Origin: Akkermansiaceae bacterium
Lineage (GTDB): Bacteria; Verrucomicrobiota; Verrucomicrobiia; Verrucomicrobiales; Akkermansiaceae
Length of the DNA stretch: 16,244 nucleotides
Direction of reading: 5' to 3'
Assembly (NCBI GenBank): GCA_020627645.1
Contig: JAHDGN010000031.1
Location: 1 to 16,244, forward strand
The notes beneath the pieces are model-generated. The model saw only the letters and a program-made list of their open reading frames with translations. It had not been told where the DNA came from and ran no database searches. The translations under genes and the position numbers were made by a program. This document shows, piece by piece, positions 1 through 6,166 of this stretch (position 1 is its first letter; each line of letters starts with the position of its first letter).

Positions 1-22
1 ACAGCTGGAACTCTTCTAAATA

Positions 23-42
23 CCCCGCTGCTTGCGGCGGGG
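23..42. repeat. REP-like GC-rich hairpin (possible terminator)
   Basis: An 8-bp stem (CCCCGCTG at 23-30 with CGGCGGGG at 35-42, one G.T pair) closes a CTTG tetraloop and is followed by ATCTTTATT. GC-rich imperfect palindromes of this shape resemble REP elements mobilised by REP-associated tyrosine transposases (RAYTs) in many bacteria; that resemblance is from memory. It could equally be an intrinsic terminator for a gene ending left of the window. Only one copy lies here, so repetitiveness cannot be shown. Confidence 0.45.
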
Positions 43-156
43 ATCTTTATTGAGGGAGAGTGAGGCCCCAATCACTTGGAAAGGGCATGTCATCTTCCTT
101 CGGGATTTTATTGATGAACGCTTGATGTGAGAGATTCCTGTGATGATATTCTTGGG

Positions 157-1770
157 GTGCTGAGGAAGATTTACAGAGTGTGGCTTTGGATGGGGTTTTT
201 GGTTGGTAGTTCTTGGGGGCAGATAGTCGCAACCTTCGAAACGTCAAAAGGGAATTTTGATGTCAATTTGTTGTATCAAGAGGCGCCTTTGGCCACGACG
301 AACTTCATTTTGCTGGCGGGCAAGGCTGATGATATTTTTGAAACGGCTTCTGGTGTGCCTGATTTAAATGCATCTACCCATTCCAGGCATGCTTATCGAC
401 AGGTTGTTGATGCTGAGACTGATTCACTGAAATTACCACTGAATGTTTATCGCTTTCCTGGACGGTATGTGGTGCAGCAGGCAGGAGTGGTGGTTGGGAC
501 GGTCAGTGATCGGCAAACCGGAGGATTCTATCCTGATTTATCAGGGCTTGACCGAATTCGTTTGGAAACTCTTAGCAGTGATCCCTTTCAATATCGGGTG
601 ACGTTGAGATATCCTCGGCCATATGTTGACCGTCGCTTTATGTGGATCAGGGATGCGAGGGACAATCCGCTCTATAAAAATATCAGGGTGACAAAGGTGG
701 AGCCAGGCCGTCGTTTTTTTGCGGGGACTCTGACCAATGATCCGTTCGAGCATCCTGGCTATGTTTTCCAGGATGAGGTTTTTCGTTTGAATAGCGCTGA
801 CAACTGGCATGGGGGATATTTCAACTCTCCATTTATCCTCGCGATGGATTCTCGGGCACCCAATCAAAATGGAAGCCGCTTTTTCATTACGACTGTGGCA
901 GAGGCTAGCTGGAATGGCCGCTATACTCCTTTTGGAGTTGTTCTCCCCAATGCAGGTAGAAGTGTGGTTCAATCGATTGTTGACAGTCCTCTCGACGAGG
1001 ATGGTTTTCCGGAGCCGTTTATTAATATTAGTCGGATTCGAATTTCGAGGATCGGAGCAGGCCCGACTGCTTTTTTTGAAGGATTGCATCAGCAAAAAAT
1101 GCCTGGGATGATTCGAGAATCGTGTGGATCAATTCAGAGGGGTCATGGGGGGTATCAATTTTTGAGTGAAGGGCGTTCTGGAGCGATGCATTCTCTGTAT
1201 CAGTCAACTGATTTGTTGAATTACACCGGCGGCTTCTTTGCGTTTCAGCGCCAGTTTGATTGGGAGCCTTTCCCGTTTGATTTGACGTCTACTGTTTCGG
1301 CTATACCCAAAATGTATTTTCGATCGTTCACGGCAGATATTTTAGATTGGCCAGCAACGAACTTTAGTTTGGAGAATGCCGCTCTAGAGATGGAGGTCAC
1401 ATCGGGCATGGATCGGGGAAGCTTAAATTTGTCATTTCATCCTGACGGAAATGGAGGGAGTTATGTGGTCAATATGATTGTCACGAAAGTGGGACTTGGG
1501 GGAGATCCGGACGAAGAGGTCGCACTGAATGGTAATGGGACATTTATCGCGGCTCATGAAGCTTCGGGGCCTTATCGTTCGAGGATCGAGTTTAGCGACG
1601 TTACAGGCCCACTCTCCATTGATGAGATGACCCTGTATTTTGATTCCAACCGTTTTGAAAATACACCTGGATTTCCAGAGTCAGCTTTGGTTTGGAGGTT
1701 TGGGGCGCGAAAGACGAGCTTTGATGATGGTTTTCTTTCTTATTCGGGAGTTTTTCGTAAAACGAGGTGA
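157..1770 (+). CDS. Secreted cyclophilin-like (peptidyl-prolyl isomerase family) protein with altered active site
   Basis: The reading frame is open from a GTG at 127. I chose the GTG at 157 because it gives a normal signal peptide (MLRKIYRVWLWMGFLVGSSWG, then QIV). A GTG at 178 has a better ribosome site (GAGGAAG) but loses the charged n-region. Numbering below counts from the 127 GTG. The cyclophilin fold starts at 'VATFETSKGNFDVNLL' (34-49). After an insertion of over 100 residues it resumes at 'VEPG' (191-194), 'GYVFQDEV' (211-218), 'FILAMDSRAPNQNGSRFFIT' (236-255) and 'SWNGRYTPFGVV' (261-272). Cyclophilin A Arg55 and Gln63 align with Lys190 and about Phe198, so isomerase activity is doubtful; Phe253 and Trp262 are kept. 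The last 235 residues are beta-rich and unrecognised. The protein probably acts in the periplasm or outside the cell. The stop codon abuts trmB, suggesting cotranscription. Confidence 0.8.
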   Translation: MLRKIYRVWLWMGFLVGSSWGQIVATFETSKGNFDVNLLYQEAPLATTNFILLAGKADDIFETASGVPDLNASTHSRHAYRQVVDAETDSLKLPLNVYRFPGRYVVQQAGVVVGTVSDRQTGGFYPDLSGLDRIRLETLSSDPFQYRVTLRYPRPYVDRRFMWIRDARDNPLYKNIRVTKVEPGRRFFAGTLTNDPFEHPGYVFQDEVFRLNSADNWHGGYFNSPFILAMDSRAPNQNGSRFFITTVAEASWNGRYTPFGVVLPNAGRSVVQSIVDSPLDEDGFPEPFINISRIRISRIGAGPTAFFEGLHQQKMPGMIRESCGSIQRGHGGYQFLSEGRSGAMHSLYQSTDLLNYTGGFFAFQRQFDWEPFPFDLTSTVSAIPKMYFRSFTADILDWPATNFSLENAALEMEVTSGMDRGSLNLSFHPDGNGGSYVVNMIVTKVGLGGDPDEEVALNGNGTFIAAHEASGPYRSRIEFSDVTGPLSIDEMTLYFDSNRFENTPGFPESALVWRFGARKTSFDDGFLSYSGVFRKTR

Positions 1771-1778
1771 CTAAGGTT

Positions 1779-2399
1779 ATGCAAACAGGAGAGGGATATT
1801 TTAGGGAATCTGAGCCCAATGAACTAGTTCCGGAGGACTATTTTGGAAAGCTGGATTTGGGGCGTTATTTTGATGACCCGAAACCATTGGAAATTGATCT
1901 TGGATGTGGAGATGGGCGATTTGCATTGGCAATGGCAGAGGAGTTTGAAGATCGAAATTTTTTGGCAGTTGAGCGCTTGTTGGGAAGGGTCAGGAAGGTC
2001 TGCCGAAGGTCGGACGAGAGAGGGTTGAAAAATCTCAAGGTATTGAGGTTAGAAAGCCTCTATACGATGGAATGGCTGTTGCCTGATGAGTGTGCTGATC
2101 GGATTCATTTATTGTGCCCAGACCCTTGGCCTAAGGGAAAGCATCATCGCAAGAGGTTGTTTCAGGAACCTTTTTTGCGGGCGGTCGAGCGTGTGTTGAA
2201 GCCGGGGGGGGAGCTCTTATTTAAAACAGATCACCGGGAATACTTTTTGTGGAGCGAGGAAGAACTGGAGAAGTTCGGAAGGCTGGAAAGATTGACTTGG
2301 GAGGAGGGAGATTTCTTTTATCCTAAGACTGATTTCCAACTTCAGTGGGAGGCTGAGGGGAAAGTGATGAATTGTCTTCGGGCAAAGAAGAGGGATTGA
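1779..2399 (+). CDS. trmB: tRNA (guanine-N7-)-methyltransferase TrmB
   Basis: TrmB makes m7G46 in the variable loop of tRNA using S-adenosylmethionine, in the cytoplasm. The SAM-binding motif 'EIDLGCGDGRF' lies near residue 33. The family signature 'PDPWPKGKHHRKRLFQ' and the following 'FLRAVERVLKPGGELLFKTD' are both present. At 206 residues the length is normal for a bacterial TrmB. The ATG at 1779 is preferred because a near-perfect ribosome site (GAGGTGA at 1764-1770) lies 8 bases upstream. A GTG at 1767 is also in frame. That ribosome site overlaps the stop codon of the cyclophilin-like gene, so translation is probably coupled. The 3' end overlaps the antisense DUF502 gene by 77 bases. Confidence 0.95.
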   Translation: MQTGEGYFRESEPNELVPEDYFGKLDLGRYFDDPKPLEIDLGCGDGRFALAMAEEFEDRNFLAVERLLGRVRKVCRRSDERGLKNLKVLRLESLYTMEWLLPDECADRIHLLCPDPWPKGKHHRKRLFQEPFLRAVERVLKPGGELLFKTDHREYFLWSEEELEKFGRLERLTWEEGDFFYPKTDFQLQWEAEGKVMNCLRAKKRD

Positions 2400-3060
2400 A
2401 GGATTCTGGCGCGACAAGCCCGGCTGACAGAATCATTTTACCTGCTTCTTCGAGAGTCATATCACTTTCGAACACTTTATCATCATCCATCAGGACAACG
2501 AATCCAGTCATGGGGTTCGGAGAGGTGGGAATAAAGACCGAGGTTGTGGCTTTTCGGGTTTGAGGATCTTGAAAGTGTCCGGTGATGAAGCCGATCAGCC
2601 GGCAGCCGGGGCTAGGATATTCGACATAGGCCACTCCTTTAAATTTTTTGGCGCCACCAAGGTTTCTTACGGCGTCGACAAATTGCTTTACTGAAGAATA
2701 GATAAATCCAAAGACTGGGATTTTGGTCATGGTGCGATCAATCCAGAGGAGGACATTCTTGCCAGGCTTGTTCGTGACCGCGATCCCTAGAATCAAGAGG
2801 AGGGCTAGGGGAATGAGTAGCCAAAGAAAATCGTCTCCAGGGAAGTCTTCGATTCTCCATGGGGTAATTTCGTCAGCGCCTCCGGAGCCACGGAGGGCGT
2901 TGAGGAATGACAGGATTCCGTTGATGATTGTGAGTCCAATTTTATGGAGGAGTTGAAAAACAAGCACGATGATCCATCCAGTGGCGAGGATGGGAACGAC
3001 AGCCGCCATTCCGGCGAGGAATGGCTTGAAGATGTTTCGGACCTTTTTGGATGAGTTCAT
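2323..3060 (-). CDS. DUF502 family inner-membrane protein
   Basis: A 245-residue membrane protein of the DUF502 family, whose function is not established. It has two hydrophobic segments, about residues 14-40 (GMAAVVPILATGWIIVLVFQ) and 78-98 (FLWLLIPLALLLILGIAVT). A cytoplasmic or periplasmic beta-rich domain follows. Family hallmarks are 'KIPVFGFIYSSVKQFVDAV' after the second segment and 'VFIPTSPNPMTGFVVLMDDD' followed by 'MTLEEAGKMILSAGLV'. The last 25 or so residues are a low-complexity Ser/Pro-rich tail, partly encoded opposite the trmB 3' end. The start ATG (3058-3060) has no clear ribosome site. It is transcribed divergently from the small gene at 3177, with 116 bases between the two start codons. 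Confidence 0.9.
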   Translation of the reverse strand: MNSSKKVRNIFKPFLAGMAAVVPILATGWIIVLVFQLLHKIGLTIINGILSFLNALRGSGGADEITPWRIEDFPGDDFLWLLIPLALLLILGIAVTNKPGKNVLLWIDRTMTKIPVFGFIYSSVKQFVDAVRNLGGAKKFKGVAYVEYPSPGCRLIGFITGHFQDPQTRKATTSVFIPTSPNPMTGFVVLMDDDKVFESDMTLEEAGKMILSAGLVAPESFNPSSLPEDNSSLSPQPPTEVGNQS

Positions 3061-3176
3061 CAGTGATTCGGGCAGAGAAGTTGTTGAGTGACTTGAGTGG
3101 AACGTTTCTCGGTAATTTTTTCAATCGTGGTATTCCTGCTTTTCAATTTAGGATATTTGGTGGTGACTATGGGCTC

Positions 3177-3482
3177 ATGACAGTGGACGAGTTAGCCGAA
3201 TCGGCAAAATCTGGTGAACAGATGCCCTCAGGGTTGAGTAACGAGCTTGCAGCTTTGTGGTTGTCAAGGGCTGGTCAGTGGGATCAATCCCACGATCTGA
3301 CGAATGATATCGCTGATCCTGCGGGTGCTTGGATTCATGCTCATTTGCATCGAGAGGAAGGTGATTTGGGGAACGCTTCCTATTGGTATCATCGCGCGGG
3401 GCGCGAGATGCCTGGATCTGGCGTATCTATCGAGTCCGAGTGGTATGAGATCGCGAACGTGTTGGTAAGATCACATGGGTAA
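3177..3482 (+). CDS. Small conserved protein of unknown function (TPR-like helical hairpin)
   Basis: A 101-residue soluble protein with no signal peptide or membrane segment. The pattern 'ALWLSRAGQWDQSHDL' then 'AGAWIHAHLHREEGDLGNASYWYHRAGR' is one I recognise from small uncharacterised bacterial proteins, though I cannot name the family. The spaced Ala, Trp and Tyr residues and the Gly-Asp turn suggest a TPR- or Sel1-like helical hairpin. The frame stays open upstream to 3051, but that stretch overlaps the divergent DUF502 start and looks non-protein-like. The ATG at 3177 follows a GGTGGTGA ribosome-like site. The stop overlaps the rsmB start by 8 bases, so the two are probably translated together. 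Confidence 0.75.
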   Translation: MTVDELAESAKSGEQMPSGLSNELAALWLSRAGQWDQSHDLTNDIADPAGAWIHAHLHREEGDLGNASYWYHRAGREMPGSGVSIESEWYEIANVLVRSHG

Positions 3483-4671
3483 GGGAGGGAAAAATGTTAG
3501 GAGGGCCGCTGTTTCGGCTCTTAGAGCGTGGTCAAAGGGGCATGTCTATGCTGATTCTCTAGTTGAGCGGCACTCGGAGAGAAATCATTTGTCGAGCGCT
3601 GATCGGGGCTTGTTGAAGGCTATTTTGTTGGGCGTTTTAAGGAATCGGAGTCTGTTGGACTATTGGATCGGATTAATTCGGAAGGGGAAATTGGATCCTG
3701 AAACTCGGGATGTGCTTCGAGTTGGATTTTGTCAGTTATTAATTTTAAGAATTCCTGATCATGCAGCCATTTATGAGACCGTGGAGTGTGCTCGTGCGCC
3801 GGTGAGGGGGTTGATCAATGCTGTTTTGAGGAAAGCGGCGCATAGTCGAATGAGAATGTTGAGGGAGTTGGGTGATGTGGAATTGCCGACTAGGTATTCT
3901 CATCCCCATTGGTTGTGGAAGAGATGGAAAAAATTATTTGGAGAAAAAAATGGGGAGGCTCTGATGGATTGGAACAATGTTCCAGCGGAACCGTTCTTTA
4001 GGGCAAACCTTCTGAATCCGCCGCCGCCAGGAATGTCTCAGCCTGCGACGGTTGAAGAGGCGATTCATAGCGGCCATTACTATGTGACGGACCCTTCAAC
4101 GAGTCATGCGGCGGAATTATTGGCCCCCAAGTCAGGCGAACTCATTTTGGATGCTTGTTCTGCTCCGGGCGGCAAGGCGATTCATATGGCAGGTTTGATG
4201 GGAAACGGAGGGCGGATTATTTGCACTGATTCAAACGAGAAGAGGCTTTCTAGGTTGAGGGAGAACCTCGATCGATGTGGTGTTGAAAACGCTGAGGTGG
4301 AAGTTTGTGAATGGGGGGGAGATCCCCCACAGAAATGGTTAGAGGCTTTTGACGGGGTTCTCTTGGATGTTCCTTGTTCTAATACTGGAGTGTTTAGACG
4401 ACGAGTTGACGTCAGATGGCGTTTGCAGAAGGTTGACCTTGATGAGTTGGTGGTTTTACAACGACGAATCCTAGAATCTGCGGCAAAATGCGTAAAACCT
4501 GGGGGGCGCTTGGTCTATTCGACCTGCTCAATTGATCCTGAGGAGAATATTGAACAGGTGCAGAGATTTGTGAAGGAGGTTGGAGGTTTCGAACTTGGGG
4601 AATCGAAGCAGATCCTGCCTTTTGTTGATGAGACGGATGGAGCATTTGCTGCAATTCTCAGAAGAGTCTGA
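3475..4671 (+). CDS. rsmB: 16S rRNA (cytosine-C5) methyltransferase, RsmB/NOP2 family
   Basis: RsmB methylates C967 of 16S rRNA to m5C. This 398-residue protein has the two-part RsmB layout. An N-terminal NusB-like helical RNA-binding domain spans residues 5-125 (e.g. 'ADRGLLKAILLGVLRN', 'LINAVLRKAA'). A Rossmann-fold methyltransferase spans about 175-398. SAM-binding motif 'DACSAPGGK' starts at D226. Motif IV 'DVPCSNTG' carries Cys301 and motif VI 'YSTCSIDPEEN' carries Cys351; in this family the two cysteines are the product-release and catalytic nucleophile residues. The sequence just before the SAM domain reads 'VTDPSTSHAAELL', a variant of the usual 'VQDxSAQ'. The ATG at 3475 overlaps the preceding small gene. 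A different m5C position cannot be excluded, but the NusB domain favours RsmB. Confidence 0.92.
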   Translation: MGKGGKNVRRAAVSALRAWSKGHVYADSLVERHSERNHLSSADRGLLKAILLGVLRNRSLLDYWIGLIRKGKLDPETRDVLRVGFCQLLILRIPDHAAIYETVECARAPVRGLINAVLRKAAHSRMRMLRELGDVELPTRYSHPHWLWKRWKKLFGEKNGEALMDWNNVPAEPFFRANLLNPPPPGMSQPATVEEAIHSGHYYVTDPSTSHAAELLAPKSGELILDACSAPGGKAIHMAGLMGNGGRIICTDSNEKRLSRLRENLDRCGVENAEVEVCEWGGDPPQKWLEAFDGVLLDVPCSNTGVFRRRVDVRWRLQKVDLDELVVLQRRILESAAKCVKPGGRLVYSTCSIDPEENIEQVQRFVKEVGGFELGESKQILPFVDETDGAFAAILRRV

Positions 4672-4692
4672 TGAGTGATCTTAGCTCATTTT
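4671..4692 (+). terminator. Weak candidate terminator after rsmB
   Basis: A 5-bp perfect stem (ATGAG 4671-4675 with CTCAT 4685-4689) with a 9-base loop is followed by TTT. The stem begins within the rsmB stop codon. It is short and AU-rich, so read-through into the ACT gene is likely. The same spacer has two copies of ATCATGCCG (4708-4716 and 4724-4732). Confidence 0.25.
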
Positions 4693-4736
4693 AAAGGCGA
4701 CTCATTCATCATGCCGTGTCATGATCATGCCGACAG

Positions 4737-5249
4737 ATGAAAGAAACGTTTGTTTTAACTTTAGTCGGTCCTGATCGCACGGGACTTGTCGATGAGCTGG
4801 CTGATGTGGTTTCCAAGCATGGTGGAAATTGGGAGGAGAGTCGTTTAGTGAGGTTGGCTGGATCGTTTGCAGGGGTGGTTCGGGTTTCTATTTCGAAAGA
4901 CGAAGTCATCGCTTTTGAAGCAAGCCTTCTGAAGCTATCGGAGGTGGGCCTTACGGTAAATTTCAGCCCTGCTGGGGAAGATGTTTCTGCAAGTGGAATA
5001 GAATACGGATTGGAAATTACAGGCCACGATGAAGCAGGAATTTTAAAGAAAGTCTCAGGAGTTTTGTCAGACCTGAGTGTGAATGTGGAAGAATTGGAAA
5101 CCAATCTTGAATCGGCGGCGATGGCTGGACATCTGATGTTTAAAGCGAGGGGAAGAATCCTCATTGGGCGAGACGTTGAGGTAACACGTTTGGTAGAAAA
5201 GCTGGAAGAAGTCGGGGCTGGATTGACCGTGGATCTGCGACTATTGTGA
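4737..5249 (+). CDS. Tandem ACT-domain protein, GcvR-like
   Basis: A 170-residue protein made of two ACT domains. The first is about residues 4-75, opening 'FVLTLVGPDRTGLVDELADVVSKHGGNWEES'. The second is about 88-165, opening 'YGLEITGHDEAGILKKVSGVLSDLSVNVEELET'. The 'GPDRTGLV' and 'GHDEAGIL' loops are typical amino-acid-binding ACT turns. The layout and length match GcvR, which in E. coli binds GcvA and represses the glycine cleavage operon; there is no DNA-binding domain. No gcv gene is nearby, so the E. coli role should not be assumed. No ribosome site is obvious before the ATG. The stop overlaps the trmD GTG start in a GTGA, indicating coupled translation. Confidence 0.85.
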   Translation: MKETFVLTLVGPDRTGLVDELADVVSKHGGNWEESRLVRLAGSFAGVVRVSISKDEVIAFEASLLKLSEVGLTVNFSPAGEDVSASGIEYGLEITGHDEAGILKKVSGVLSDLSVNVEELETNLESAAMAGHLMFKARGRILIGRDVEVTRLVEKLEEVGAGLTVDLRLL

Positions 5250-5920
5250 AGATTGATATTATCACCTTATTTCCGGAAGTTGCGCTGGGGCCTTTACGGG
5301 AGAGTATTATCAAGCGGGCGCAGGAGTCGGGGGCAGTGACTATTAAGGCTCACAACCTGCGCGATTGGGCGAGCGATAAACATCGGCGGACAGATGACTA
5401 TTTGTGTGGAGGAGGGCAAGGCATGTTATTGAAGCCAGAACCGATTTTTGCTGCGGTTGAGGCGCTCAAAACAGATGAAAGTCGAGTTCTGTTGATGACT
5501 CCACAGGGGCAGGTGTTCAAACAGGCGGTTGCTCGTAGAATGGCGCAAGAAAAGCATTTGATTATTTTATGTGGTCATTATGAGGGGGTGGATCATCGAG
5601 TCATTGATCATTTGGTGGATGAAGAGCTTTCGATAGGTGACTATGTTTTAACCAATGGAGCGGTTGCGGCAGCGGTTGTCTCTGATGCAATTGTCAGACT
5701 TTTGCCAGGCGTTTTGGGAGATGAGCGTTCATCTCAGGAAGAATCGTTTTCGGATCCATCGTTGTTAGAAGCTCCAGCTTATACAAAACCTATTGAATTT
5801 CGAGGGATGGTTGTGCCTGAAGTTTTGTTATCTGGTCACCATTCAAAGATCATGGAGTGGAAGAGGGTTGAAGCGATCAATCGGACCAGGAAAAATCGCC
5901 CAGACTTATTGGATGAATAG
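5246..5920 (+). CDS. trmD: tRNA (guanine-N1-)-methyltransferase TrmD
   Basis: TrmD makes m1G37 next to the anticodon, which prevents +1 frameshifting; it is a trefoil-knot SPOUT enzyme acting as a dimer. Visible family motifs are 'DIITLFPE' at the start, 'DDYLCGGGQGM', 'LLMTPQGQVF', 'CGHYEGVDHRV', 'LSIGDYVLTNGA' and 'LLPGVLGDE', followed by 'SFSDPSLLEAPAYTKP' carrying the likely catalytic Asp. At 224 residues it is slightly shorter than E. coli TrmD. The knot loop normally reads 'LSGGE/LTGGE'; here it is 'LTNGA'. The start is a GTG overlapping the ACT gene's stop. The common rpsP-rimM-trmD-rplS operon is not present: none of those partners lies in the window. Confidence 0.96.
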   Translation: MKIDIITLFPEVALGPLRESIIKRAQESGAVTIKAHNLRDWASDKHRRTDDYLCGGGQGMLLKPEPIFAAVEALKTDESRVLLMTPQGQVFKQAVARRMAQEKHLIILCGHYEGVDHRVIDHLVDEELSIGDYVLTNGAVAAAVVSDAIVRLLPGVLGDERSSQEESFSDPSLLEAPAYTKPIEFRGMVVPEVLLSGHHSKIMEWKRVEAINRTRKNRPDLLDE

Positions 5921-6030
5921 AGTTTTTGTAATTATTGTGAGATTTTAATCAGTCAGAATCCCAGCTGATATAGAAAGATTGAAAAACCTTTATGGGGTAT
6001 TGAGTTGAAGTCTCTTTCTGGCTTTATCCC

Positions 6031-6059
6031 TTGAAAGATTCCCCTCAGAGGTCTAGTGT
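6031..6059 (+). promoter_or_regulatory. Weak sigma70-type promoter candidate for the SASA esterase gene
   Basis: TTGAAA (6031-6036), a 17-base spacer, then TAGTGT (6054-6059). The -35 is good and the -10 matches only half the consensus. It lies 108 bases upstream of the chosen start in a 246-base AT-rich gap with no clear terminator for trmD. Confidence 0.22.
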
Positions 6060-6166
6060 ATGTGTTCCTATTGATAATAATGCATGATTTGTTGAGTGCA
6101 TTTTATGGATGGAATCACCTACCTATTCCAAGCGCAATCGGTTGTTCTTATTACATCGAAAGTGCT

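Noticed and set aside
541..1095. Long minus-strand frame opposite the cyclophilin-like gene
   Set aside because: Composition is unlike a real protein and the plus strand carries an identifiable domain; it is a shadow frame.
3051..3176. Upstream extension of the small gene before rsmB
   Set aside because: The added residues overlap the divergent DUF502 start and do not match the conserved-looking core.
4709..5164. 151-codon minus-strand frame opposite the ACT gene
   Set aside because: Ser/Thr/Pro-rich translation with no domain; the plus strand has two clear ACT domains.
6056..6166. Upstream GTG start for the SASA esterase
   Set aside because: It would add 37 residues ahead of a textbook signal peptide; the ATG at 6167 is the better start.
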